Assembly (NCBI GenBank): GCA_051453625.1
Contig: JBOZIK010000001.1
Span: 188,693,806 to 188,757,805 of the forward strand
Reading direction: 5' to 3'
Source of the DNA: Welwitschia mirabilis
Lineage: Eukaryota; Gnetophyta; Gnetopsida; Welwitschiales
DNA: 64,000 nt
The position numbers were made by a program, and so were the translations under genes. Within the stretch, counting starts at the first letter, position 1, and each line of letters begins with the position of its first letter. Below the pieces are notes generated by a model. The model was not told the DNA's origin, made no database searches, and saw only the letters and a list, made by a program, of their open reading frames with translations. This document shows positions 46,047 through 58,912 of the stretch, in pieces.

Positions 46047-46547
46047 TTGTGGATTTTGACATTGATTTTCTATTTATAATAGAAATCGCATGAATGCACT
46101 TATTAATGCCTTTAGATTAAGAGTGATGGTAGGTTGATTTTCATCATTATGTTACTGTTTATTCTTTGAGTTATCTTAATGTTGATTAGTTGGTGCAATT
46201 AAAAATGCATTAAGACTTGGCTGATGATGGTGGACCATCTAGAAGGAGTGGAAAGTATTTTTAGGTTTGATTGATAATAGGATAAATATTATAGTAAACA
46301 TTGAATTTCATATGACCTTAATAAAAATTGTGTTATTACCATTAGTTAATTAATTTAAACTAAATCATTAATTTAATTTTTCTTACTTATGAAGGAGTTT
46401 ATTCTATTAGAGTTATAAGTTACTAATAGGAGTTATAATTAAAAAGCATAGAGGGAATTATATGATTAGTTATCTAGTTAATATAAATTAGTTAAAGGTT
46501 TGATTATTTTTATGGGTATATATTCTCATTATATATTCATTTATGTT

Positions 46548-47325
46548 TTTCTTAAAATGATCAAGCTCTATAAGCTATCATATGAGATTATGGGTTTTAT
46601 GAGTAAAGATCATTATCCCTATCCATAAGATAATAAAGTTCTTAAAGAGATGATTAAGCACTAATTATCTATTTAAGGTTACTTAAGAATTAAAGTTAGC
46701 ATAAATATAATTAACTTAATGATTATTTAGAGATTAAAATTATCATGGGTATAATCAACTTTATGATTAATTGATAATTATGATTTTCATAGATATAATT
46801 ATTTAGTAACTAGGATTATCATGAGCATAATTACTACATGGCTATTAAGATTAACATGAATGTAATTTAGTTAATCATTTATGGGTTAGAACCATTATTA
46901 AATTCATGATTATTTAAGATTAGGATCATCATGGATATAATTAAATTCATGATTATTAAAAATATGATTAATTTCATTCTTGCTTAGGAAAGGGGAACTA
47001 ACTTAAATATAACTAACTTCAAGATGATTTATAAAATAGGATTATAATAGGTATAAATAACTTCATGATTATTGGTCAATTAAGATAACTATGAATATAG
47101 TTAACTCTATAATTATTTATGACTTGGGATACTTGTGAAATAATTAATTTCATAATTACTTTAGGGATAAGGATTATCATGTATTTAATTAATTTTTCTA
47201 GTTAATTAGTAATTAAGTTTATAATGGATGTAATAAAATTTATTTTCAAGTAATTAACATAGACATGATTTAAATTAACCTAATTTCTAATACCATTATG
47301 TAACATCTTAACTTTAATTACCTTA
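46548..47325 (-). repeat. Chromovirus leader, first copy, with AT-rich tandem units
   Basis: Degenerate units around GATTATCATGAATATAATTA and ACTTCATGATTATTTA recur every 40-55 bases. The stretch ends with a decayed primer-binding site and the first bases of an LTR (about 47300-47325), immediately before Ns. The same leader is present again at 47426-48143. Confidence 0.7.
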
Positions 47326-47425
47326 NNNNNNNNNNNNNNNNNNNNNNNNNNNNNNNNNNNNNNNNNNNNNNNNNNNNNNNNNNNNNNNNNNNNNNNNNNN
47401 NNNNNNNNNNNNNNNNNNNNNNNNN
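47326..47425. other. Assembly gap (100 N), probably joining two chromovirus copies
   Basis: The left flank runs out of a leader into the start of an LTR; the right flank starts again in the middle of a leader. A single element cannot have this order. Either an LTR and more lie in the gap (tandem elements), or two different copies were joined here. Confidence 0.75.
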
Positions 47426-48143
47426 GTTTTTCTTAAAATGATCAAGCTCTATAAGCTATCATATGAGATTATGGGTTTTATGAGTAAATACCATTATCCC
47501 TTTCTATAAGGTAATAAAGTTTTTAGAGACATGATTAAGTACAAATTATCTATTTAAGAGTGATGAGGAATTAGAGTTAGCATGGATATAATTAAATTAA
47601 TTATTACTTAAAGATTAAAATTATCATGGATATAATAAAATTTATAATTAATTAATCATTGTGATTTTTATAGATATAATTATTTAGTTACTATAATTAT
47701 TAACTACATGGTTATTAGAGTTAACATGGATGCAAATTAGTTAATCATTTATGGATTAGGATTGTCATGAATATAATTAAATTAATAATTATTTAAGAAT
47801 TAGGGTTATTACAAATATGCTTAATTTCATGTTCACTTAGTAAATTGGGATTGTTTTAAATATAACTAAATTCAAGATGATTTATAAAATAGGATTATAA
47901 TAGGTATAATTAACTTTATGATTATTTGGTAAGTAAGGTAACTATAAATATAATTAATTTCATAATTATTTATGAATCAGGATATTTATGAGTATAATTA
48001 ATTTCATGATTACTTTAGGAATTGGAATTGTCATGAATATAATTAATTTTCTAGTTAATTAGCAATTTAGTTTATAAAGAATATAATATTTATTTTTAAG
48101 TAATTAACATATACATGATTTAACCTAGGCTCTGATACTATTA
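47426..48143 (-). repeat. Chromovirus leader, second copy, with AT-rich tandem units
   Basis: It aligns with 46548-47310 but has many substitutions and small indels, so it is a diverged copy. It shows the same 40-55-base degenerate unit and leads to a well-kept primer-binding site at 48122-48139. Confidence 0.75.
48122..48139 (-). other. Chromovirus primer-binding site (initiator tRNA-Met)
   Basis: On the minus strand AGTATCAGAGCCTAGGTT differs only at its first two bases from TGGTATCAGAGCCTAGGTT, the typical site of Tekay/Del elements. It lies four bases from the LTR end. Confidence 0.85.
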
Positions 48144-51100
48144 TGTAATATCCCCTCTTTAACTACCCTGATTAGGCATAATTTTTTTAAAACATTATTA
48201 GTTAACATGCATAATGAAACCTAGGATCTATTCCTTCTTAAACATTATTAAAGCATTATAATATTTAAAATAATTAAATAACATCACTACTACTCAATTA
48301 TAGACCCTTGTAGTTTGCATATAATAATGATTTCAAATTTGTGTTTTGTATTTATTCCTATCTTTTATTTTTACCACACAAAGATATCTTATATAAAGTT
48401 GATGTGATGTCAACTTATTTTATCACATACATGGATAAGTTTTAGGATAGTTCCTAACCAATATAATAGGAGGTTGTAATGCTTATTAATGGCCTTCCAA
48501 CTCAATATCTAGCCATCCTCCAAATATGAATTGATTCTACTTTAGGTTTTATACTATACAAAAATGGTTGGGCTCAACTCCATAGGCTTAGACTCACCTT
48601 AATATACCCTTAATATAGGTAACAAGTAGTACATAAGGTAGACACATGCTTATAAATGATCTCTTCTTTATTGAAGCATCTCAATATGATGCAACATAAT
48701 CTTTTAGTATCAAGGGTTCGAGACATAAAGTTGAAGTAAGTTCATGCATGGGTAGGATAAGAGAGTGGTGATTAAATCCATTTCCAGAAAAGTTTATAAA
48801 TAAAAATATAGTGCAACCCACCTTAGTGATGAAATCCAAGTATGAGAATGAATAATTATTAAAATTATCTTGATTTAATTAAATGAATACACCATATAAA
48901 TATAAGCATACAATTATGTATATATTTAGTGGATTGTTATCTAGTAGAAATAATTCTAATAATCATTAGATTTATTTTATGAAAACAATCATATAGGAGA
49001 AAAATAAAATATGTAAGCATCATTCTGTTATTTTTAAATTAAAAAAGAATATCATACATCTGCAAAGCATAATAGTAAAGATACATGAAAGAAAACATCC
49101 TTTTATTTTCCTATATTATAATAATTATTTTCAAAGTAAGGCACATTAGTACATACAAGTTTTATTGCAGAAACATGCTCCATTTATGGAATTCAGCCAA
49201 CTTCTAAATCCTCTTTGTAAATTCTAAATATTTAAATCAAAATAAAGTTAAATAGAATATATATTTTTATCAAAAAGTATTAATAAAGCTTGGAGATTGG
49301 GCTACACATCTCTAGAATTATCAAGTGGACAAACTTAATGTTTATGCTTGGAATGTGAGAATAAAGCCCTAAATATTAGTAATTAGTATATAAAAATAAT
49401 AAAAAATAAATTTAACTTAAATATAACTCATATATAGTATTTAAAATAATAGATACTTATATGAAATAATTTCTATAATTATTAAAATTACTTAAAAAAT
49501 TTTCTTAGCTTTCAAAAAGCATTAAAACTAAAAATTTATAATTATTTATTTAAATATGTAAAAATGAATAGACTCAGTTTTCTTAAACGAAACACATCAT
49601 GTTATTCCTAAAAATTAATTTTATTAAATTTAAATTAGTACAAACAATTTTATAAGGCAAACTTTGACTATAAAAAGTGTCTAAATTTTGGAGTTGTTAA
49701 AATAATACCCTTCACTAAAATAATCATAACTTTCAATTTTCTCTATGTTGTTAAATGAATGACTACTTTATAGGAAGATTTTTAAATTCTTTATGACTTA
49801 GCTACTTGATTTTTACCTAGATTAAATTTTTAATTTTAAAAATTAAGATTTTTTACTTACTATTTTCTACTTATAATTTTTGAGTTATTTTCATAAAATG
49901 AATTTTAAAACTTATTCTACTCTTAGAAAAATTACTATTTTAAAAACTTTAAGTTTATAAAACTATTTTAAACTTAGATAAAAATTTTTATAAAGATCTA
50001 TTTAGTATTGAATGAGTTATATCTCTCTTAAGTTATGATTCACTCTTGGGAAAAAGTAACTTTAACTAAACTAAGGACAAGAGAAATCATACAAATTTAT
50101 AGAAAATAAAATTAATTAACTAAAAAAATTCATAATAAATTAAGTATCTAATACATAAGTATAAATAATATAAGCTTAACTTACTATAATAAATAATGCA
50201 ACAAATAACATAATCCTTAGAATTTTCTAAGAAGGAATGCCTAGCCTAAACAGATTTTGACGATCAAAAGCACTTACCCTAATAAGAAATATAATGTCAA
50301 TATGATGCAAAAGAATATACAATTTATCTTAAAAATAAGATAATTCAAAATAACATAGGTATCAAAAATTATAGTAACTCCCCTAGTCACTTAGCCAAAA
50401 TATACATTGGTAGCTCCCTTAACTAAGAATGTAAAGAGATCCCTCAAATCTTTTCCTTATTTTAGTTTCAGCCAATCAAAGGGAAAATATCTATTGGTAA
50501 ATACATCAAATAAGGATGTAAAAAGATCCCTCGAATCTCTTGATTATCTTAGTCTTAGCTAATAAGAGGAATAATATTAGTACTATATTAATACTATAAT
50601 AATATGCATAGGCCTAATGCAAGAGATACTAGCATCAAACTAAAATTTTTATGAAAGAATAATGTACTTGGATGGGTAAAAGATTGATGATCCTTAAAGA
50701 ATATTTAACGAAGTTCTAAGCTTCAATATCCTAGCTCCAAGCTTCCATGCTTCAGGCTCCAAGATTCAAGCTTCAATATCCAAGCTCCAATTTCATACTT
50801 AAGAGGGTGAAAGATTTAGAAGAAATTTTGATAGCATAAACATACTTGAAGAATATTTTCTTTAGAAGAAAGAATAAGGCTCTATTTATAGATAAATGAT
50901 CTATCAAAGGTGCTTGATTTAATTGGTTAAAAGCCACCCACATCATTTTACCCATAAGGTTAAAAAAAAAACTCTTTTTTGTTAATAAGATTAATCAATA
51001 ATAAGTTGGATCGGTTTGTTTAAAAGTGATATGAACAAGTGAATGATAGACGATAAGATTGATTAATAACAAGTTGAATGAGCTTGTATAGAAGTGACAT

Positions 51101-52171
51101 TGACATATAAATGACAAGGAATAAGATTAATCAATCATAACTTGTAAGTAAAAGTGATTTACGAATGACAAAAGGAATCTTATTTATAACTCATGCACCT
51201 AATTTGAATAAGTAATTTTCTTACTTTAATTAGAAAAATTAACTAAATGCATTATTTCCTCATGCTAGTTTTTTCTTATTCATTTATAGGCTTATAATAG
51301 ATTCTTTATATAATGTATAAAATACATTGGAAAAACAAATACACCAATTTCAAAACTGTCATGTGACACAACAAGAAAACTAGTATTTTATGCATCAAGT
51401 ATTTTCACAAATATGAATAAGGATAAATAACATAATAAAATAAATTCTACCCATTTATCCTTTTTGGTTTATGAATAAGAGTTCTAATCCCTATTCACAT
51501 GTTTACACTCTTCATGATCCATCAAATCAACAACACAAATCATAAGAAAGGAATGCCATAATTAAAAGTAAAAAAAATTTCATAATGGAATGTATGTCAT
51601 AGTTGAACATAGTACTCTTACTTTTTACTTACTTATTATTCTTTCAATTTTACNNNNNNNNNNNNNNNNNNNNNNNNNNNNNNNNNNNNNNNNNNNNNNN
51701 NNNNNNNNNNNNNNNNNNNNNNNNNNNNNNNNNNNNNNNNNNNNNNNNNNNNNNNNNNNNNNNNNNNNNNNNNNNNNNNNNNNNNNNNNNNNNNNNNNNN
51801 NNNNNNNNNNNNNNNNNNNNNNNNNATCATGTAAATGGCATGTCTTATAATAAGTTTATTAATTTCTTTTCACATTAAAATTCTCATTAATTTTAATTAT
51901 TATTTTTAAATGATAAAATTATATAAAACTAAGATTAATTAATTAAGTGATCTTATGAGTACCTATAATTCCAAATATATATCTTTAGCATAAGATATAT
52001 ATAGCACATTATTAATTGTAAAGCTACACATTAATTCTCATATACCTTAACTTAAAGAAAAGAAGGATCTTTATTAAAATTTGATATAAAAACTTATTAC
52101 ATAATTTAAAGACTCTAATAATCATATCGTTACATTTGCTAATTAAAGATTTCAAAATATGGGGTATAACA
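48144..52171 (-). repeat. 5' LTR of the chromovirus
   Basis: About 4.03 kb, including 172 Ns at 51654-51825 (the matching part of the other LTR is about 150 bases, so that gap size is plausible). It ends GGGGTATAACA at 52171. Around 50978-51170 a unit of about 66 bases (AATAAGATTAATCAATAATA...) is present three times, while the other LTR has one or two. Clustered 'CAAGCTTCAA' motifs lie at 50725-50795. It holds no gene. Confidence 0.85.
51654..51825. other. Assembly gap (172 N) in the chromovirus LTR
   Basis: Its flanks match 41640-41680 and 41825-41850 of the other LTR, so the sequence between can be predicted in length. Open frames that cross these Ns are artefacts. Confidence 0.85.
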
Positions 52172-53329
52172 AATGGGCTGAAGAATAACTTTATAAAATC
52201 TAAGAATATACCTCCATAGAAAACCAATGATGCTAGTGGAACTTGATAGTGATGCCAATTATTTCTCAAGATAGATCTTCATCCTCACATTCTGAGCTTC
52301 TTTTCCAATTCTAAATAGATTAATCTTATTCATGACCTAGATTTAAGGAAGCTAACATTTACTCAAATTTACAAAACCCTAATGTATGCCCTAGTTTTGA
52401 GTGTCTAAAAGGATAACTTTGCTTCATTTTTTGGGTTGTCGATGATGAAATAATTTTTAAACATTATTGAGAGAGCATGCATTATGTCTTGCTTCTAAGA
52501 TTTTATATTAAGAATAAGCTAGTCCTTCAAGGATAGCATGATATTTTAAGCTTTGACTTAAATCCTTCTTTAATATAGTTTTTGTTATATTCATATAATA
52601 AAGGTTGGAATTTCTTTAATTTGGTTTTTTAATATCAAATGTGCAAGTTTTCTATACTTATAGTACTTAATATAGATTCAAGTATTTGTTAAGCATCTCT
52701 ATATTTCTAAGTGATTTTTGTTAATCTTAGTCCATAGTTGCTATCATTTGATTTTCTTTGAGAGTTATATCCTAATTTTAATAGTTTTAAAGTGGGCTAT
52801 GAGATCTAAGGTTACTTAGAGTCTTCACTAATACTAATATGATGAATGATATTATGTCATTATGTTTGAGCTTTAATGGATGCCTAACATGCTTCCTCAA
52901 ATAATTATACAAGAAGTATATTTTCATTAAAGATTTTAATCATTATTATTATGCTCATGCTAGATATTAAGGTTATGTCTCATCCATAAATTAGTATACT
53001 TGTTTAATAATACTCTTTCTCTTCTCTGATTTTGCAATGTTTAATTATCCTGTGATAGTTATAGGTCTAGTTTTGTAAACAATCTTTACTATTTTCACTA
53101 CTACATTTATCCCTTATGAATAATGTCACTAGAGTTATACTTCAAATATAAGTCCTAGTTATTTGTTACTAAAATTTGGGGTTTTTCTCATTAGGATTTG
53201 TAACCTATGATGATATTTTAAACTCATAATACTTAAAGATATATTAAGAATACTAAAAACTAATTCATAACAACTTTTCAATACTATTGTCAAGGATTAG
53301 TGGTGTGGTAGCTATAGTGAGGTATGCAC
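52172..53329. other. AT-rich stretch without a supported gene
   Basis: Flank of the chromovirus. No coding sequence, repeat pair or RNA gene is visible. Confidence 0.5.
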
Positions 53330-54150
53330 AGACATTTCCATTTTTACTCTTTTTTTTCTTACTCCTTTTTTTTATTTCTTTTATGCTGGTCCATTTTTTA
53401 TTCTTTCTTCTTTTTTTTTTTTTCTAGTGAATGGTATTAGATCTTTGTAAGTAGAATCTAAGCTAGTCTTTTTTCGTTTTTCTTTGTTTTATACTTATCC
53501 TTTTCTAGTGAACTTTTCTTTTATTTTTAGTAATTTACATTTTGATAATTTTCATTCTAGTACTTTACATTTTTGTAGTTTACATTTCTAAAAATTATTT
53601 TTTTATATTAGCTCCTTGTTATTACCTTCTACTTTTTATTTATATAATATGTTTTTTTTCTTTATTTCATTTTCTTTTAAGCTATTTTTTCATTAAACTA
53701 TCATATCAGAATTTTCATGTAGAGCTAATCTGTTTTTGTAGGATTTTTAAAGAGAAGATATTTTTGATGATTTTCCTTCTCATGTCTTCCCCCCTCTTCT
53801 TTCTCTTCCTTCTTTCATAGGTTTCGAATATGTCAAGTATAAAAATCCAAAAATATTTCATTTGTAAGTATTTTTTTTTTTAGCATTTCACTTATTACAT
53901 TGTTATTCTTGCATTTCTACAATGCATTTTCCATTCCTTCCTTATTATTTTTATATTTTTAGGAGTCATAGTTTTTATTGACATTTTTTTCCTACATTTA
54001 CACTAAATTTAGGATTTTTATTTTCCATCCCATACATTTTTCATCCTATCACTTTTTTCCTTCCATCCATCACCTTATCTTCAATCACTTTTTAGCACAA
54101 TCTTCCATATTTTTTCCAACTCCATTTTCCTCACCTAGCTAGTGGCATCA
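53330..54150 (+). repeat. Pyrimidine-rich, strand-asymmetric tract
   Basis: The plus strand is made mostly of T with C, with long runs such as TTTCTTACTCCTTTTTTTT and a run of 14 T near 53411. An open run at 53542-53820 encodes an almost purely Phe/Leu/Ile/Tyr sequence, a product of base composition and not evidence of a gene. It may be a degraded simple-sequence expansion. Confidence 0.6.
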
Positions 54151-55140
54151 GTGAGGATAACTTGTTATAATTCTTCTCATATTGTATTAAGTTAGTTTCT
54201 TAGCTTAATGAATATCAAATTTTAGAAAACTTACATGTTTTAGCAATGTAGATCAAATGGGAGATTATACAAAAATCAACCCAATCCTAATATGAATCCT
54301 AAAATAGAATAAGAAGGTAGACCCACCCTCTTTTAGAAGGTTTTTATAAGATAAGGATAATATAAATTAATAATAGTAGTCACATTTTTAATCCAACTTT
54401 CTTAAACGTAATTTCAAGACATAATAACTTAACCAAACTCTAAAAGACTATTTTCAACTTAAATGCCTAGGAACACTATCTTATATTGTTTTACCTCTAA
54501 ATTCCAAAAGAATAAACCATAAGAAATAACCAATACTATGCATTAAGGCTATAAAAGTTTCCTATGATATTCTTAACATAAAGAAGTTATAATCTTATGG
54601 GTAACATTTGTTAGTCCGTCTTCTTTCATTTGTCTTAAATAAAGATGTAAATCTTGTGTAAATATTTTATTTTCTAACATTACCATGATTTTTATTAATT
54701 TAATTTTTTTAAATATCAGGTTGCATCCTCATTTACAGTATAAGAATTTGATCTAATTAATCTTGTAGCCATTATGATACAAGATGATGTTTCTACGCAA
54801 AAGATGAAAGAAGTGATTTTTATGAGAGACTAAGAGAAAGGGTAAATATTAAGTATATAAATAGTTTTTCACTTGCATGTGTTATTGATGTCGAATATGA
54901 AGAGAATATTATTGATGAAGAAGAAGAATAACATTAAAAGTCATATCATATATGATGTTTATGTTAAATATGAAAATAAAATTATTGACAAAGAAGAATA
55001 ATAACATTAAAGAAGTCTTGTAAATATGCCTAATGAAATGCAAAAGATTGGAATGATGAATCTCTTAATGGTGAAGGAGAAGAGTATAATTAAAAAGATA
55101 TGTTTCTAAGTTCTAGAAAATGAATATAATTCTTATATAT
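54151..55140. other. AT-rich stretch upstream of the LINE
   Basis: No clear endonuclease domain of a LINE is seen. A short tandem duplication around 'AATAACATTAAA' occurs at about 54895-55005 (two units of roughly 75 bases). Confidence 0.4.
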
Positions 55141-55149
55141 TTTAACATT

Positions 55150-57000
55150 ACATGGTTAGTCATGCTTGCAAAGAATCTACAAAACACTTCTCTGGTAGAT
55201 TTCTAGCCCACTAGTATTTGTGACATAGACTATAAAATTCTATTCAAATTTTTGACTTTTGAACTTTAAAATTTATCTATAAATTGGTGGTTGATAACCA
55301 AGCATGTTTTATGAAAGATACACATGTTTTGAACCCGTTAACAGTAGTCTTGGAAGTAATTCATTTATCCAAGTACCAAGAGGATCCTTCTTTTGCTCTA
55401 AAACTAGATTTAAGAAAAGTTTATAATAGGCTAATTTAGCATTAAATAAAGTACCTCTTGCAATTATACAACTATCAAACTCTTTGGATCAATCAAATTA
55501 AAAGTTGCTACAAAAGTTCCTCATTCTCAATGCTTGTTAATGGATTTAATACTTTAACATTTACTTCTAGTAATGGTTAAAGGCAAGGTAACATCACTTC
55601 TCCTTATTATTTTGTCTTATCTATGTAAGATGTAGGTGCTATCTTAGAGATCTATGTATGAAAAAAAAATATATGACATCACTTAATTTATTAATGTAAA
55701 TAATTTTTCCATTTACAATTTGTTGTGACACTTTTATTTTTGGCAAAGTGAAGGAGAAACACATCAAAAATTTGAAATAAATATTATAGAACTTTATAGG
55801 AGATTTTATCCTAGTATTAATTATCATAAGAAAAAGATTCAAATATTTGAATTAGAACCTCATATGATGAAGTTCATTAGCCAAACTATGAAATGCATCA
55901 TGAGCTTCTCTCTAACTAAATATCCTAGTGCTCCTATCTTCTCCCAGAGAATAAATAAGACAAAATTATAGAAAATTATTAGTAACATTGACAAGTAGCT
56001 ACTAGGATAGAAAGGTAGATTTTTGACTTACGATGAGATATAACCCATTCAAAGCTATTTGCAATCTCTTCCCATGTATCTAATAACATGCTATAAAACT
56101 TCATAAGCTATTATTAACCTCTTATAAATAATTAAAATATAGTTTCTTTGAAATGAATAAGCCACTAGAAAATTACACTTGATTGGATGGGAGAACTTAT
56201 GTAAAAACTTCTCAAAGAAAGTAACTGATTATTTTTCCTCAATGTAACACTCCTTAGAGAAATGCTGTTGCAATTAATTCATGTTAATAAGCCTTGGGAA
56301 AAAATCCTGGGAAAAATATTTATATCATGAAACCAATTTAGAGAATATTCCTAGAATTATTCAAGCGTCTTCAATTGGGAGAGGTTTTAAGAAAATCAAA
56401 GCCTTTTAATTTACTCATTTTAGATATTCTTAGGTCTACTTATGTTATGATATGGATATAAGACCATTATTTCCTGTGTTCACAACTCCCTTTATCCATG
56501 AGTAGAAGATTATTTTCCCTTAAAGTGTAACCTTTTATGTATAAAAGTTTTTATGATAGACTTTCAACAAAAGTAAATTCACTAAAAAAGGATCATTGAT
56601 TTGCTTTTATGGGAGGAATGTGGTGTAGTAGACGATATGGATCATATTCTTATGAAGTGTCCACTTATAGTTAACACTTGACAAGATGTTAATTAAATTG
56701 TAAGAATGGACCCTTATGGAAATGAAATCAATAGTAATTGTAACAATTGGACAAGGTGTGATGAAAATAGATAAAGGATATTTCTTTCATGTTTACTTAA
56801 TAAGCTAAAATTGCAAGAAATCAATATCTTTTCCATGACAAACTTCATTCATTACAAATCTTATAACACTAGGCTCTTGATAATTAGAACATTTAGCTAA
56901 AGACACAACAACATGATTATGTTTTCTATGTCCTTTTTGGCATTATAGTCATTGTTCTTAAGCTAGAAAGATGCAGAATACTAGTTTGATGACTTTATAT
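55150..57000 (+). pseudogene. L1-type LINE reverse transcriptase and zinc-binding domain, dead
   Basis: Plus-strand frames show the order of a plant L1 RT: 'PTSICDIDYKILFKFL' near 55205 (for 'RPISL.N..YKI..K.L'), 'EVIHLSKYQEDPSFALKLDL' to 'YNR' (about 55355-55430), 'SMLVNGF' and 'RQGNITSPYYFVL' (55530-55620), then a decayed catalytic box (CCDTFIFGK at about 55733-55757 where FADD is expected). The C-terminal part has 'YLQSLPMYLITCYK' near 56065 and 'RKLHLIGWENLCK' near 56175. The zf-RVT region has 'LLLWEECGVVDDMDHILMKCP' broken by none of its own stops (56595-56660). Multiple stops and a missing Asp make it inactive. The 5' part was not found. Confidence 0.8.
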
Positions 57001-58900
57001 ATTAAAGTGATCTGATTGTAAGATTTGGAAATATAATAAGTTTAGGCTTTTCAGATTTTCTCTTTAGGTGAAAAAGGAATAAGAATAAGAAGATATAGGA
57101 ACTTAAATCATATATTACAAACTTTTCATTTATAAAGTGTAACAAAAAATTCTAGTTTTTTTTTCAATACTATAAAATCTTTCTATATCTTGGGATTTAT
57201 TATGAAATCCTTTTGTTATATTTATAGTACAAATGTTAAACTTGTCATTTCTATTTATGTCACATTAAAATTTTTTAGTAAGACTTTAACAAAAAAATAC
57301 ATATTTTCATATCACATTTCCAAATATCTTTAGAATTACTATAATTCCCAAAATCATCCTATAAACATGTCCTAATGTCTCAACATTTTTTATTCTTCTC
57401 ATGTATATATCTTAAGGAAGGATGATTAAGGTGTGAAAAAGTACTTACCAATGAAAAAAGCTATGGAATTATAGAATATTTACTCAATTATAAAGATTTA
57501 GTTGAGATATTAGAGATCATTCACATGAAATTTAAAGGACAAATATTATAACCTACTCTAGTCCTTTAGAAAAAGGAAGTGAAATTTTCACAATGTTAAA
57601 TAAAATAAAATATAACTAGGAAGGAGTCTATAATTTAATCCCAAATGTATGAAACAATATATAAGGTTAAAAAAGGCAAAAAGAAAGAATGAAATGAATT
57701 GCAAGAGATAAAAGTAATGAAGAATCTATAAAGCAAGGAGTAAGGAATCAAGATTGCAAGAAGAAAGGTCTACTACATATCACTATAAATAAAGAAACCA
57801 CCATTACACATAGCTAAATCAACACGTAAATCTGTACATAAGAAAATCACTATAAAAAACACATTAGAACTTTAAAGGAGGAGGGACATATTTCTTTAAA
57901 TATTGAAGAAGAAGCAAATAAAGAGGACTCAATTCACATGGTAGTAATAGGCATACCTTAATCCAAAACATGATTAACTTTTCTTTTTATACAACCATAA
58001 AGTCTATAATAATTTTTTCTTTACATCAGTATTCTTTAACTCTTCTATTACTAATCATGAGATAAATATATTGTGTAAATTTTAAAATAGTTTAAAGGGT
58101 TATTAAACCTTCTTAGATGCATTTACATTATAGACTTTAGTATTTATTTTCTCCTCTTTTCCCGTCCCCTCTTTTTAGCTCCTTTTCTTTTTTCTTTTAA
58201 TAAGTAGGAAATCTAAGCACTACACGAAAGCACTAGATGCATTTTGTGGAGCTATGTCGATGCCCACCACCATAAAGATTATGAGGAGATTTTGTTGGAG
58301 CTTCCTATAGACCCCTAGGTTCTTATGACGATTGGATCTCCTAACCAAAAGGAAATCACTAATTATATTTAACAGATGAATGAAGGTTGTTGCCCTTATA
58401 CACTTCAATTTTTCATGAGGGAAAAAAATTTACACATATTTGAATTCTTAGCTTTTGCAATGCAATTGGTTTTTATTAAGTACTCTAGATTTTTTATGGT
58501 AGACTTCTCTAATTATCATCAAAAGATTAAATTCATGTTATGATGTTAGTCTATCATAATCCCTCTGTTAAACGATTCTTTCTTAAGTGATAAGCTCTTC
58601 TAAATCATAAAATTTCATTCTTCCAACTTCATTCAAAATACTTTAACCAATAACCTCTACAAAATAGTAAGTAATAAAAAATTTCAAGAATGTCGGTTAA
58701 CAAAGGGAAAATTTACATGTAGTAATGCAATGACTTTTTGTTTAAAAATTTAAATAAGAAAATGTATGAGCTAAAGAAGCAACAACGCATTGTTTTTTGA
58801 AAATAGATTTCAATGAGGAAATTACAAGCTAGATAATAGTAATTTTTAACAAAATAACTTTCAATGTATTTTTGAACTTTCTCTTTTGATTCTTCTTTAT
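57001..58900. other. AT-rich stretch without a supported gene
   Basis: No coding region is convincing. A 62-codon open run on the minus strand (58408-58220) lies in slightly less AT-rich sequence but has no recognisable domain. C/T-rich 'CCCGTCCCCTC' stands at 58161. Confidence 0.4.
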
Positions 58901-58912
58901 GAAGCTCCTCTC

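Larger units (their letters stand above)
38351..52171 (-). mobile_element. Tekay/Del-like chromovirus (Ty3/gypsy), minus strand, with about 4-kb LTRs
   Basis: Long direct repeats at 38351-42202 and 48144-52171 flank a minus-strand gypsy polyprotein: gag (46046 down to about 45200), protease, RT, RNase H, integrase and a chromodomain near 42300-42450. The primer-binding site (48122-48139, minus) is the initiator-Met type, and a polypurine tract lies at 42203-42215. LTRs of about 3.9-4.0 kb and a C-terminal chromodomain fit the Tekay/Del branch. LTR ends read TGTTAT... and ...TACA on the minus strand. Flanking 5-mers (AAAAG left, AATGG right) match at only three places, so the target duplication has decayed or the ends belong to two copies (see the gap at 47326). 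All frames are broken. Confidence 0.85.

Noticed and set aside
51590-51878. Open frames across the Ns at 51654-51825
   Set aside because: They lie in a chromovirus LTR and depend on unknown bases.
38351-52176. Clean target duplication of the chromovirus
   Set aside because: Flanking AAAAG and AATGG match at three of five bases only, which is not enough to claim a duplication.
53542-53820. 92-codon open frame resembling a membrane protein
   Set aside because: It consists almost wholly of Phe, Leu, Ile and Tyr because the strand is T-rich; no start context, domain or conservation supports it.
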